Shown here: piece after piece, positions 26,218 through 34,792 of the stretch
Position numbering within the stretch: position 1 is the stretch's first letter
Layout: every line of letters starts with the position of its first letter
Assembly: GCA_017744735.1 (NCBI GenBank)
Contig: JAGIAR010000011.1
Span: 62,001-126,000 of the forward strand
Length of the DNA stretch: 64,000 nt
DNA from: Novosphingobium sp.
GTDB taxonomy: Bacteria > Pseudomonadota > Alphaproteobacteria > Sphingomonadales > Sphingomonadaceae
Reading direction: 5' to 3'
Notes under the pieces: generated by a model
Told to the model about the DNA's origin: nothing
The model's database searches: none
The model's input: the letters and a program-made list of their open reading frames with translations, nothing else
Position numbers and translations under genes: made by a program

Positions 26218-26880
26218 ATGATCGCAGCCTGGCCCTCTCCCGCAGGCGGTGAATATGCGCTCGCCTTCGACAAGGGACGCAAGGCGCGGCTGCTGGTGCT
26301 CCCGGCCCTGTTCGACGAGGGCAACAAGACCCGCCGACTCGCGGCCGAGACCATGCGCCGGCTGGCGGGCGCCGGGATCGACAGTTTCCTGCCAGACCTG
26401 CCCGGCTGCAACGAAAGTCTCGCTCCGCTCGAGGACCAGACGCTCGCGAGTTGGCGCGCAGCCGCACAGGACGCGGCGCGGCATTTCGCCCCCACCCATG
26501 TCCTGACGATCCGCGCCGCGGCGACCCTGGCACCGCCCGCCCTGCCCGGCTGGCGTTATGCTCCCACCGGCGGCGCCCCCGCGCTGCGCGCGCTGCTGCG
26601 CGCGCGGACGATCTCGGCACGCGAGGCGGGAGACGAGGTCACCGGCGAGGCCCTGCTCGAGGCGGGCCGCGTGCAGGGGCTGGAACTGGCGGGCTACCGG
26701 ATCGGCGCGGCGATGATCCGCGATCTCGAAGCGGCGATGCTGCCCGACAGCGGGCGGTTGACCGACATTTCGCAAGCCACCGTCGGCGGGCCCGCGCCGT
26801 GGCTTCGCGCCGAACCCGGCTTCGATCCGGCGCAGGCCGACGCGTTGGCGGCAGTACTGGTGCTGGGGCTGAACCGGTGA
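26218..26880 (+). CDS. Hydrolase-2-like protein of exosortase A loci, probably catalytically impaired
   Basis: The 220-residue protein resembles the alpha/beta-hydrolase-like hydrolase 2 family of exosortase A loci (TIGR03101). It opens with LLVLPALFDEGNKTRRLAAE, and DSFLPDLPGCNES matches strand 4 and the following loop. At the nucleophile elbow, where G-x-S/C-x-G is expected after the central strand, I read HVLTIRAAATL, with no Ser or Cys. The chain is also short. It may be a non-catalytic partner of the next gene, or a binding protein. The start follows the carrier-protein stop with no gap, and its end overlaps the next start by four bases. Confidence 0.75.
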   Translation: MIAAWPSPAGGEYALAFDKGRKARLLVLPALFDEGNKTRRLAAETMRRLAGAGIDSFLPDLPGCNESLAPLEDQTLASWRAAAQDAARHFAPTHVLTIRAAATLAPPALPGWRYAPTGGAPALRALLRARTISAREAGDEVTGEALLEAGRVQGLELAGYRIGAAMIRDLEAAMLPDSGRLTDISQATVGGPAPWLRAEPGFDPAQADALAAVLVLGLNR

Positions 26881-27674
26881 GCCGCCGCCATCTCGCCTTC
26901 GCCTGCGGGCGCGCGGCGCTGGCGGGCACGCTCGACGCCGCCGACGGGACGACCGGGCTGCTGATCGTCTCGGGCGGCAACGAGACCCGCGCCGGCGCCT
27001 TCGGGGGGCAGGCGCAGCTGGCCGCGCGGATCGCCGCTGCGGGCTACCCGGTGTTCCGCTTCGATCGCCGCGGAGTCGGCGACAGCGAGGGCGACAATCT
27101 CGGCTTCCGCCACAGCGCGCCCGACATCGCCGCCGCACTCGCCGCGTTCCGCGAGGCGGCGCCCCAGCTGTCGCGGATCGCGGGCTTCGGCAATTGCGAC
27201 GCCGCCAGCGCGCTGATGCTGCTGGGGGGGAACGGCTTCGACGCGCTGATCCTCGCCAACCCGTGGACGATCGAGGACGATAGCGGCACGCCGCAGCCCG
27301 AGGCCGTTCGCGCCCGCTATGCCGGCAAGCTGCGCGATCCGCGCGAAATCCGCCGCCTGCTGACCGGCGGGGTCTCGCTGGGCAAGCTGGCGCGCGGGAT
27401 CCGGCAGGCCCTGCGGCCCGCACCGCCGCCGAGCGGACTGGGCGTGGCAATCGCCGCAGGCCTCGCCCGTTTCACCGGGCCCACCGCCATCCTCCTCGCC
27501 GGCCGCGACCGCACGGCGCAGGTCTTCGCCGCGACCTGGGACTCCGGGGATCCACGCCTCGCCCTCTGCCCCGGCGCCAGCCACGCCTTCGCGGAGGCGG
27601 AGGCGCGCAACTGGCTGTTCGAACGGGTGACGGAGCAACTGGAAAGCTTGCATCGCGCCGGTCAGCCCGCCTAA
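26877..27674 (+). CDS. Hydrolase 1, exosortase A system-associated (alpha/beta hydrolase with Cys nucleophile)
   Basis: The 265-residue protein is an alpha/beta hydrolase of the TIGR03100 type. Visible features are LLIVSGGNETRAGAF (oxyanion loop region), FDRRGVGDSEG, the nucleophile elbow GFGNCDAASALML with Cys in place of Ser, and an Asp/His pair in LLAGRDRTAQ and PGASHAFAE. This gives a Cys-Asp-His triad as in dienelactone hydrolases. The substrate is unknown; release or transfer of a thioester-bound acyl group is a reasonable guess given the carrier protein next door. The start is GTG, overlapping the previous stop (GTGA). Confidence 0.87.
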   Translation: MSRRHLAFACGRAALAGTLDAADGTTGLLIVSGGNETRAGAFGGQAQLAARIAAAGYPVFRFDRRGVGDSEGDNLGFRHSAPDIAAALAAFREAAPQLSRIAGFGNCDAASALMLLGGNGFDALILANPWTIEDDSGTPQPEAVRARYAGKLRDPREIRRLLTGGVSLGKLARGIRQALRPAPPPSGLGVAIAAGLARFTGPTAILLAGRDRTAQVFAATWDSGDPRLALCPGASHAFAEAEARNWLFERVTEQLESLHRAGQPA

Positions 27675-27705
27675 TCAGCTGCAGGGCGCGCTTTCAGGGG
27701 CTGCC

Positions 27706-28191
27706 ATGCGCAAATATCTCTTTCTTACCGCCGGCCTCGCCGCCGCATTTGCCTCTCCCGTGCAGGCGGCGGACTGGTATCTCGTCGGCCAGAGCGACGA
27801 CGATCTGTTCTTCGCCGATGCCGGCAGCGTCGCGAAAAGCGGCACCTACATGCAGGTCAACGTGCTCGACAGCATGGGCGAGCCGATCGACGATCCGGCC
27901 GGGGACATCTATTACCTCGCCGGGCCGATCAGGCTCGATTGCAGCGGCCGGAAGTACCAGAATCTCGGCAATGCGGCGCTCGGCCTCGACCACAGCTATC
28001 TCGCCGATGCCGATGTCGACAGCGACTGGCAGGCGGTCAATCCCGGGACCCATGCCGAGGCGATCTTCGATTTCGCCTGCGATGCGGGCTTCCGCGACAC
28101 GCCGGTGACCGATCCCTTCGCCTATGCGGACGAATATTGGGATTACGGCACGTCCGACGATGCCCCCGCCGAAGGGCCCGTGATCAGCTAG
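27706..28191 (+). CDS. Secreted protein of unknown function (surface-adhesin E-like)
   Basis: The 161-residue protein has a signal peptide (MRKYLFLTAGLAAAFASPVQA). The mature part starts with DWYLVGQSDDDLFFADAGSV, a pattern seen in small surface-adhesin-E-like proteins. Two cysteines (in LDCSGRKY and DFACDAGF) could form a disulfide. The protein is very acidic (many Asp and Glu). It has no PEP-CTERM tail. It is the first gene after the exosortase-associated operon and might be co-transcribed with it; its stop overlaps the convergent rRNA methyltransferase gene by four bases. Confidence 0.7.
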   Translation: MRKYLFLTAGLAAAFASPVQAADWYLVGQSDDDLFFADAGSVAKSGTYMQVNVLDSMGEPIDDPAGDIYYLAGPIRLDCSGRKYQNLGNAALGLDHSYLADADVDSDWQAVNPGTHAEAIFDFACDAGFRDTPVTDPFAYADEYWDYGTSDDAPAEGPVIS

Positions 28192-29381
28192 CGGGCGAAG
28201 CAGCTCGCCAGCTCGACATGGGTCGACCAGCGGAACTGGCCGACCGGGCGCAGTTCCTCGAGCCGATAACCCGCCTCCTTCAGCATCGCCGCATCGCGCG
28301 CCCAGCTTGAAGGGTTGCAGCTGATATAGACGATCCGCTGCACCGCGCTTTCGGCCAGCGCCTTGACCTGCTCGCGCGCGCCGGCGCGCGGCGGGTCGAG
28401 CACCACCGCATCAAAGCGGCTCAATTCGTCGGGCTGGAGCGGGTTGCGGAACAGGTCGCGGTGGATCGCCTGGACCGGCCTGCCGCTGGTCCCCGCGGCC
28501 AGCTTGCACGCAAGATGCGCGTCGCGCGCGGCCTCGGCGGCAAGCACCTTCGCCGGCCCCGCGAGCGCGAAGGCGAAGGTGCCGAGCCCGGCGAAGAGAT
28601 CGGCAATGGTGTTCGCACCATCGAGCCATTCGCGCGCGGCGGCGACCAGCGCCGCCTCGCCGTCCACGGTCGCCTGCAGGAACGCGCCCGCGGGAAACGG
28701 CACCGCCACGCCCGAGAGCGTGACCGTGACCGGCTCGGGCTCCCAGCGCACTTCCGGCCCCCAGCCCTCGTCCACCGTCAGCCGCGCGAGGCCGCTGGTG
28801 TTCGAAAAGTCCATCAGCGCTTCGGCCTGCTCGAGCCCTTCGAAGGTGAGGCCCTTGATCCCGCAATCGACCCCCTGGTCGGTCAGCGCGAGTTCGATGT
28901 TCGCCGCATACTTGCCCTTGCGGCGGGCGAGCATCGCCTTGAGCTTGCCGACCGCATCGAACAGCTCGGGCCGCAGCACCGGGCATTCGCTCAAGCCGAC
29001 GACGCGGTGCGATCCGGCCTCGTGGAACCCGATCAGCGGCCCGCCTCCACCGTTGACCGCGTGCAAGGTCGCGCGGCGGCGGCTGTTGGGCGGCGAGAGG
29101 TGCGGCAGCGCGACCTTCGCGGGTTCGAGCCCCTGCCCCTCGGCGGCGTTGACCACCCGGTCGGCGACGAAGCCGGCGAGCGTCTCATCGTCGAGATGCT
29201 GGAGCTGGCACCCGCCGCAGGCGCCGTAGTGGCGGCAGGCGGCGGCGGCATGATGCGGACCGGGCTCGAGGCTGCCGTCGTCGCGGACGATGTCGCCCGG
29301 TGCGGCGCGCGGGATGTGGCGGCCGCTTCCGGTCATTCCGTCGCCCTTGGCGGCGACGCGCAGGATGGTTTCGGTGGTCAT
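28188..29381 (-). CDS. 23S rRNA (uracil-C5)-methyltransferase, RlmD/RumA family
   Basis: The 397-residue protein is a SAM-dependent RNA m5U methyltransferase. The N-terminal part includes four cysteines for an iron-sulfur cluster (CRHYGACGGCQLQHL and a later Cys in LSECPVL). The methyltransferase domain has IADLFAGLGTFAFALA for SAM binding, VVLDPPRAGAREQ, and the catalytic Cys in IVYISCNPSSWARD near residue 350. An N-terminal TRAM domain is short or degenerate. Whether it targets U1939 (RlmD) or U747 (RlmC) cannot be read from the sequence. I chose the ATG at 29381, which overlaps the stop of the preceding gene by four bases. Confidence 0.88.
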   Translation of the reverse strand: MTTETILRVAAKGDGMTGSGRHIPRAAPGDIVRDDGSLEPGPHHAAAACRHYGACGGCQLQHLDDETLAGFVADRVVNAAEGQGLEPAKVALPHLSPPNSRRRATLHAVNGGGGPLIGFHEAGSHRVVGLSECPVLRPELFDAVGKLKAMLARRKGKYAANIELALTDQGVDCGIKGLTFEGLEQAEALMDFSNTSGLARLTVDEGWGPEVRWEPEPVTVTLSGVAVPFPAGAFLQATVDGEAALVAAAREWLDGANTIADLFAGLGTFAFALAGPAKVLAAEAARDAHLACKLAAGTSGRPVQAIHRDLFRNPLQPDELSRFDAVVLDPPRAGAREQVKALAESAVQRIVYISCNPSSWARDAAMLKEAGYRLEELRPVGQFRWSTHVELASCFAR

Positions 29382-30766
29382 AGGCAGGCGGCGAGCGCCA
29401 CGGGGATCTGTGCGATCAGGCTCGAAGGCGTCAGCGCCGGGCCGGCGAGCCGCCCGGCCTCGCCATGCAGCCACACCCCCTCGCAGGCCGCGTCGAAGCC
29501 ATCGGCCCCGGTCGCGAGGCGGCTCGCGACGATCCCGGCGAGCACATCGCCGGTCCCGGCAGTGGAGAGCCAGCTCGATGCCGGGCACGCGACGGCCAGC
29601 CGCCCGTCGGGCGCGGCGACGAAGGTGTCCGGTCCCTTGGCAACGACCACCATTCCGACCCGCCGCGCCAGCTTGCGCGCGATCCCGGCCTTGCCCGAAG
29701 CATGGACGTCGAAGGCATCCGCGAGTCGCGCCAGTTCGCCCTCGTGCGGGGTGACGACCAGCGGCGCCGAGCGGCTCGCGAGCATGTCGGGCTTCATCAG
29801 CAGCAGACCATCGGCATCGATCACCCGCGGCACCGGCAGGCGGATCGCTTCGGCAAGCTTCTCGCGCGCCCAGTCGCCCCGCCCGAGACCGGGCCCGATC
29901 AGCAACGCCGAAAGCCGCGTATCGGTGAGCGCATCGGGCTGGACCACCAGCTCCGGCGGCGCCCCGGCCGGCACGGTGTGCGCGGCAAGCTTCACATAGC
30001 CGGTACCGCCGCGCATCGCCGCTTCGCTCGCCAGCAGCGCCGCGCCGGGCATCGCACCGGCGACCACCGCAAGCAGCCCGCGGGTGTATTTATACGCGTC
30101 GGCCGCCGGGGCCGCGAGCTTCGGCCTGCCCAGCAGAAGCGCCGCCTCGGGCATTTCGCCGACGCCGATCGGCACCAGATGCCGCGCACCCATCGCGGAT
30201 GAGGCAGGCATCGTCCAATGCGCGAATTTCCAAGCACCCAGCGCCAGGGTCAGCACGTAATCCGGCAGGCCCTCGTTGAGCGGACGGCCGCTGTCGCTCT
30301 CGACACCGCTCGGCAGGTCGATCGCGACCCGGTGATGGTGCGAATTCGCCAGTCGCCGGAGCAAGTCGAGCGTCTCGGGCGCCAGCGGCCGGGTCAGTCC
30401 ACTGCCGAACAGGCAATCGACCAGCACCGCGCCGTAGGGCAGTTCGCCCGCCATCGCGGTCCCGCCGGCGTAGAGCGCCCGGGCGTTCTGCGCGGCAGCC
30501 GTGGCCGGCTGCATCGCCTCCACCACCGTCACCGGCAGGCCCTTCGCGCGCAGTGCCTCGGCAATCACATAGCCGTCGCCGCCGTTGTTGCCTGGGCCGC
30601 ACAGCACGGTCACCGGCTTCGGCCAGGCAAGGCGATAGACCCATTCGGCGGCGCCGCGCCCGGCGCGCTGCATCAGCGCGTCGACCCCGGTTCCGGCATC
30701 GATCAGCGCCTGCTCAGCCGCCCGCATCTGCGCGACGGTGAGGATCTGGCTATGCGGATTTGTCAT
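29378..30766 (-). CDS. nnr: Bifunctional NAD(P)H-hydrate epimerase / ADP-dependent dehydratase
   Basis: The 462-residue protein repairs damaged NADHX and NADPHX. The N-terminal YjeF_N epimerase domain has VLCGPGNNGGDGYVIA (near 55) and VAIDLPSGVESDSG. The C-terminal ribokinase-like dehydratase domain has LLIGPGLGR, VIDADGLLL, VVTPHEGELARL and the nucleotide motif STAGTGDVLAGIVA. Both halves appear complete, as in bifunctional Nnr. The start at 30766 overlaps the end of the upstream lipoprotein gene by 17 bases, and its stop overlaps the rRNA methyltransferase start. Confidence 0.94.
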   Translation of the reverse strand: MTNPHSQILTVAQMRAAEQALIDAGTGVDALMQRAGRGAAEWVYRLAWPKPVTVLCGPGNNGGDGYVIAEALRAKGLPVTVVEAMQPATAAAQNARALYAGGTAMAGELPYGAVLVDCLFGSGLTRPLAPETLDLLRRLANSHHHRVAIDLPSGVESDSGRPLNEGLPDYVLTLALGAWKFAHWTMPASSAMGARHLVPIGVGEMPEAALLLGRPKLAAPAADAYKYTRGLLAVVAGAMPGAALLASEAAMRGGTGYVKLAAHTVPAGAPPELVVQPDALTDTRLSALLIGPGLGRGDWAREKLAEAIRLPVPRVIDADGLLLMKPDMLASRSAPLVVTPHEGELARLADAFDVHASGKAGIARKLARRVGMVVVAKGPDTFVAAPDGRLAVACPASSWLSTAGTGDVLAGIVASRLATGADGFDAACEGVWLHGEAGRLAGPALTPSSLIAQIPVALAACL

Positions 30767-31151
30767 GCGGTTTGATCGTCGCGGGGAAACGGTAGCGGTC
30801 GTCGCCGACGCGCACATCGAGCCGGCCGTCGACCACGGCGGTCTGCGCCTGCTCGAAGCCGTCGGCGGTTTCCAGCCCGCGCCCGTCGGTCACGACCTTG
30901 AACCGGCGGAATCCGCCGTCCTTGTGATGCACCACCAGCACCAGCGCACCGGCCTCGTCACGGCTCTTCTCGACCTCGCATTCGCGCAGGAACCACTGAC
31001 CGCCGTGGATCGCGCATTCGATCAGGTCGTTGCCGTTTGCGGCAACGGTCGGGGCTTCGCTGGGGGTTGCGGCGGCGGTTGGCGCGTCGCTGGCCTGCCC
31101 GGCCTTGCAACCGGCCAGCAGCAACGGAACGACCAGCCACGCCCCCCGCAT
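30750..31151 (-). CDS. Putative lipoprotein
   Basis: The 133-residue protein begins with a short lipoprotein signal (MRGAWLVVPLLLAGC), so Cys15 should be lipidated. An Ala/Thr/Pro-rich linker (about 20-40) follows, then a small domain with DLIECAIHGGQWFLRECEVE, where two cysteines may pair. RRFKVVTDGRGLETADG follows. I know of no named function; similar small lipoproteins occur in Sphingomonadales. It lies three bases after ilvD and overlaps the next gene, so it is probably part of a transcript with both. Confidence 0.75.
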   Translation of the reverse strand: MRGAWLVVPLLLAGCKAGQASDAPTAAATPSEAPTVAANGNDLIECAIHGGQWFLRECEVEKSRDEAGALVLVVHHKDGGFRRFKVVTDGRGLETADGFEQAQTAVVDGRLDVRVGDDRYRFPATIKPHDKSA

Positions 31152-31154
31152 CGG

Positions 31155-33002
31155 TCAGCCGCGCTTGAGCTGCGAGACGTCGCGCACCGCGCCCTTCGCC
31201 GCGCTGGTGGTCATCGCGGCATAGGCCTGCAGCGCGGCCGAAACCTTGCGCGGGCGTTCCTTCGCCGGGTGCCAGCCATGCGCATCCTGCGCGGCGCGGC
31301 GATGCGCGAGGTCCTCGTCCGACACCGCGAGGTGGATCGTGCGGTTGGGGATGTCGATCTCGATCGGGTCCCCGTCCTGCACCAGCCCGATCGTGCCGCC
31401 CTCGGCCGCCTCGGGCGAGGCGTGGCCGATCGAGAGGCCCGAGGTGCCGCCCGAGAAGCGCCCGTCGGTGATCAAGGCGCAGGCCTTCCCGAGGCCCTTC
31501 GATTTGAGATAGCTGGTCGGGTAGAGCATTTCCTGCATCCCCGGCCCGCCGCGCGGCCCTTCGTAGCGGATCACCACCACGTCGCCCGCGACCACCTGAT
31601 CGGTCAGGATCGCCGCGACTGCCGCATCCTGGCTTTCATAGACCTTGGCCGGACCGGTGAACTTGAGGATGCTCTCGTCCACCCCGGCGGTCTTCACGAT
31701 GCAGCCGTCGAGCGCGATATTGCCGTAAAGCACCGCGAGCCCGCCGTCCTTGCTGAAGGCGTGCTCGGCCGAGCGAATCACGCCGTTCGCGCGATCGGTG
31801 TCGAGCTCTTCCCAGCGGCGGCTCTGGCTGAAGGCGACCTGGGTGGGCACCCCGCCCGGCGCGGCCTTGTAGAATTCCTGCACCTTGGGATTGTTGGTCA
31901 GGCGGATGTCCCAATCGGCCAAAGCATCGCCCATCGTCGGGCTGTGAACCGTCGGGAGCGCGGTGTGGAGCAGCCCGGCACGGTCGAGCTCGCCGAGGAT
32001 CGCCATGATGCCGCCCGCGCGGTGGACGTCTTCCATGTGGACGTCGCTTTTCGCCGGGGCGACCTTGCTGAGGCACGGCACCTTGCGCGAGAGCCGGTCG
32101 ATATCGGCCATGGTGAAATCGACCCCAGCCTCTTGTGCCGCGGCAAGCAGGTGCAGCACGGTGTTGGTCGATCCGCCCATCGCGATGTCGAGCGACATCG
32201 CATTCTCGAACGCCTCGAAGCTGGCGATCTGGCGCGGGAGGACGCTCTCGTCGTCCTCTTCGTAGTAGCGCTTGGCCAGCGTCACCACCAGCCGCCCGGC
32301 GCGCTCGAACAGCTGCTGGCGGTCGGAGTGCGTTGCGAGCTGCGAGCCGTTGCCCGGCAGCGAAAGCCCGAGCGCTTCGGTCAGGCAGTTCATCGAGTTC
32401 GCGGTGAACATGCCCGAGCACGAGCCGCAGGTCGGGCAGGCCGAGCGTTCGATCGTCTGCACTTCCTCGTCGGTCATCGTCTCGTCGGCGGCGGCGACCA
32501 TCGCGTCGATCAGGTCGAGCGCGACTTCCTTGCCCTTGAGCACGACCTTGCCGGCCTCCATCGGCCCGCCCGAGACGAACACCACCGGGATGTTGATCCG
32601 CATCGCGGCCATCAGCATGCCCGGCGTGATCTTGTCGCAGTTCGAGATGCACACCATCGCATCGGCGCAGTGGGCGTTGACCATGTATTCGACGCTGTCG
32701 GCGATCAGGTCGCGGCTGGGGAGCGAATAGAGCATCCCGTCGTGGCCCATCGCGATCCCGTCATCGACCGCGATCGTGTTGAATTCCTTGGCGACCCCGC
32801 CTGCCTTCTCGATCTCGCGCGCGACCAGCTGGCCGAGATCCTTCAAGTGCACGTGGCCCGGCACGAACTGGGTGAAGCTGTTGACCACCGCGATGATCGG
32901 CTTGCCGAAGTCGCTGTCCTTCATCCCCGTCGCGCGCCACAGGCCGCGCGCGCCGGCCATGTTGCGGCCGTGGGTGGTCGTGCGGGAACGATAGGCAGGC
33001 AT
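31155..33002 (-). CDS. ilvD: Dihydroxy-acid dehydratase
   Basis: The 615-residue enzyme converts 2,3-dihydroxy-isovalerate and its isoleucine-pathway homologue to the 2-keto acids, in branched-chain amino acid synthesis. [20 protein letters not shown] is typical of the N-terminus. The cluster cysteines lie in [12 protein letters not shown] and [19 protein letters not shown], and the conserved late motif is [16 protein letters not shown]. Length and motifs correspond to the E. coli IlvD class. The ATG at 33002 is the first conserved start ([12 protein letters not shown]). No attenuator-like leader peptide is visible upstream. Confidence 0.97.
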   Translation of the reverse strand: MPAYRSRTTTHGRNMAGARGLWRATGMKDSDFGKPIIAVVNSFTQFVPGHVHLKDLGQLVAREIEKAGGVAKEFNTIAVDDGIAMGHDGMLYSLPSRDLIADSVEYMVNAHCADAMVCISNCDKITPGMLMAAMRINIPVVFVSGGPMEAGKVVLKGKEVALDLIDAMVAAADETMTDEEVQTIERSACPTCGSCSGMFTANSMNCLTEALGLSLPGNGSQLATHSDRQQLFERAGRLVVTLAKRYYEEDDESVLPRQIASFEAFENAMSLDIAMGGSTNTVLHLLAAAQEAGVDFTMADIDRLSRKVPCLSKVAPAKSDVHMEDVHRAGGIMAILGELDRAGLLHTALPTVHSPTMGDALADWDIRLTNNPKVQEFYKAAPGGVPTQVAFSQSRRWEELDTDRANGVIRSAEHAFSKDGGLAVLYGNIALDGCIVKTAGVDESILKFTGPAKVYESQDAAVAAILTDQVVAGDVVVIRYEGPRGGPGMQEMLYPTSYLKSKGLGKACALITDGRFSGGTSGLSIGHASPEAAEGGTIGLVQDGDPIEIDIPNRTIHLAVSDEDLAHRRAAQDAHGWHPAKERPRKVSAALQAYAAMTTSAAKGAVRDVSQLKRG

Positions 33003-33096
33003 TGTGCGGCTCCAACTCGCTAAAAACGACGCAAATATGTGCGCCGCCCTGCGCCTACTCAAGCGCGAGCGCAAGTGTTTGCGGGTCGGACATCGT

Positions 33097-33256
33097 CTTC
33101 CCCCCTGGATGGGGGAAGCATAGCGGAGCTTGCCGCGTCAGCGGCTAGCGGCGCTTGGATGGGGGTGAGGTAGCGCTTGGACGAGAACACCCCCATCCAG
33201 CTGCGACTAGCGAGCACGCTCGCAAGTCTTCGCATCCTTCCCCACCGAGGGGGAAG
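33097..33256. repeat. Multi-hairpin intergenic repeat element (~160 bp)
   Basis: The gap between ilvD and the N-formylglutamate amidohydrolase gene is filled by five inverted repeats. They are an 8-bp stem CTTCCCCC/GGGGGAAG (33097-33118), GCCGC/GCGGC (33132-33145), and a perfect 12-bp pair TGGATGGGGGTG/CACCCCCATCCA (33156-33167 and 33188-33199). The last two are GCGAGC/GCTCGC extended by GACT/AGTC (33205-33228) and a 7-bp CTTCCCC/GGGGAAG (33237-33256). The first and last hairpins have similar arms, giving a symmetrical layout. There is no open frame of note inside. It resembles dispersed palindromic elements of alphaproteobacteria; whether copies exist elsewhere cannot be seen here. Confidence 0.7.
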
Positions 33257-33260
33257 AAAC

Positions 33261-33989
33261 TTACCCCTCCAGCTCTATCGCCACGCGATTGCACAGCCGG
33301 ACCAGCCGCTCGGCCCATTCGGCCTGCCCGGCGGCGTGGCCGATCTGATCCTGCCTCACCTCGATCCCAATGTAGGGCCGCCCGTCGGCCTCGGCGTGGC
33401 GGTTCATCGTGAAGTTGAGCAATTTGCCCGAATAGGGCTCGTTGTCGCCCACGATCAGCCCTTCGGCCTCGAGCAGCGGGATCGCGATCCGCGCGGGGCG
33501 TTCGACCCGGTTGTAGAGGATTCCGCAATTCCACGGGCGTAGCTGGCTGGCATCGCTCTTGAGCTGCGGGGTGAAGCTATGGAGCGACAGCATCAGCGCT
33601 TGCGGCACATCCTCAAGCAAGGCGGCCAAGGCATTGTGATAGGGACGATAATAGGCTTCGATCCGCGCCTCGCGAACCCCCTCGCCCGCGTTGCCGGGGA
33701 TCGTTTGGCCATCGCTGGCAAGCGGGACCAGTCCGGGCGCATCTTCGGCGCGGTTGTAGTCGCACACGAGGCGGCTGACGTTGCCCTGGAAGGCCGCGAT
33801 GCCGGGCTGTTCGGCCATCATCGCGCCGATCGCGCCGACGCCGATGTCGATCGCGATGTGATCGTCCATCAGTTCGGGATCGACGCCGAGGTCGATCCCC
33901 TCGGGCACGCGGTTGGAGGCATGGTCCGAGACCACCAGGATGCCCCCGAAGCGCGGGGTTCCCAGCAGCCGGTATGCCTCATGACTCAT
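33261..33989 (-). CDS. N-formylglutamate amidohydrolase family protein
   Basis: The 242-residue protein belongs to the N-formylglutamate amidohydrolase (HutG-like/FGase) zinc hydrolases. It has VVSDHASNRVP near the N-terminus, VCDYNRAEDAPGL in the middle, and LMLSLHSFTPQL, whose His is an expected metal ligand. Histidine-degradation genes are not nearby, so a role in the hut pathway is uncertain; some members hydrolyse other N-acyl amino acids. The ATG at 33989 overlaps the stop of ispE in an ATGA junction, indicating coupled translation. Confidence 0.87.
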   Translation of the reverse strand: MSHEAYRLLGTPRFGGILVVSDHASNRVPEGIDLGVDPELMDDHIAIDIGVGAIGAMMAEQPGIAAFQGNVSRLVCDYNRAEDAPGLVPLASDGQTIPGNAGEGVREARIEAYYRPYHNALAALLEDVPQALMLSLHSFTPQLKSDASQLRPWNCGILYNRVERPARIAIPLLEAEGLIVGDNEPYSGKLLNFTMNRHAEADGRPYIGIEVRQDQIGHAAGQAEWAERLVRLCNRVAIELEG

Positions 33990-34792
33990 CGCAACGTCCC
34001 TTCCATCCGCCACCACTGCGGATGCTCCAGCGCTAGCCGATCCGAGGCCGCGCGCAAGTGCGCAGGATCGTCGAACAGCGCAAAACAGGTCGCGCCCGAA
34101 CCGGACATGCGGGCGAGCCACGGCTCGACGGCGGCGAGCGCGGCCAGCACCTCGGCGATGGGCGGACAGAGCGCGGTGGCCGGAGCCTCAAGATCGTTGC
34201 GGCCTGCAAGCGCGATCGCGCGCGAGGTGCCTTCGGGCAGCGGCCCGCGATCCAGTCCGTCCCACGCCCTGAACACCGGCCCGGTGCTGAGCGGCACGCG
34301 CGGGTTGACCAGCAGCACCGCGGTTCCGGCAAGGTCGCTGCCCGCCGGCTCCAGCTCGGTCCCGGTCCCGCGCCCGATGCAGGTGATACTCTCGACACAG
34401 GCCGGCACATCGGCGCCCAGCCGCGCCGCCCGCTCGCGCCAGTCGTCGGGCAGTCCGTGCATCCGCTCGACCAGTCGGAACACCGCGCCGACATCGGCCG
34501 ACCCGCCACCGAGGCCGGCCGCGACGGGGAGGTTCTTTTCGAGCGCGATCGCCAGCCCATCGGCGCGCGGAAGCAGCGTGAGCGCGCGGGCGACGAGATT
34601 GTCGAACGGGTCGGTGAGCGCACCCGCAAACTCGCCGGTGACGGTCAATTGGTCCTGCGTCGCCTGCCGCGCGACAAGCTCGTCGCCCTTGTCGACGAAG
34701 GCGAACAGCGTCTCCAACTCATGATACCCGTCCTCCCGCCGCCGCCGGATGTGCAGCGCGAGGTTGATCTTGGCGTAGGCGGTTTCGTTCAC
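33986..34792 (-). CDS. ispE: 4-diphosphocytidyl-2-C-methyl-D-erythritol kinase
   Basis: The 268-residue GHMP kinase phosphorylates CDP-methylerythritol in the non-mevalonate isoprenoid pathway. AYAKINLALHI is the N-terminal motif, PVAAGLGGGSADVGA the ATP-binding glycine loop near residue 95, and MSGSGATCFALF the third motif. The start is GTG at 34792, four to five bases behind GGAGG. That ribosome-binding site lies in the repeat that flanks the DUF559 gene, and the GTG overlaps the DUF559 stop (TTGTGA). Expression of this essential gene therefore seems to have been built onto the inserted element. Confidence 0.93.
   Translation of the reverse strand: MNETAYAKINLALHIRRRREDGYHELETLFAFVDKGDELVARQATQDQLTVTGEFAGALTDPFDNLVARALTLLPRADGLAIALEKNLPVAAGLGGGSADVGAVFRLVERMHGLPDDWRERAARLGADVPACVESITCIGRGTGTELEPAGSDLAGTAVLLVNPRVPLSTGPVFRAWDGLDRGPLPEGTSRAIALAGRNDLEAPATALCPPIAEVLAALAAVEPWLARMSGSGATCFALFDDPAHLRAASDRLALEHPQWWRMEGTLR

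Noticed and set aside
33097..33256. A CRISPR array or attachment site
   Set aside because: The repeats are palindromes of different sequence and unequal spacing, without identical repeats separated by unique spacers, and no integrase or cas gene is near.
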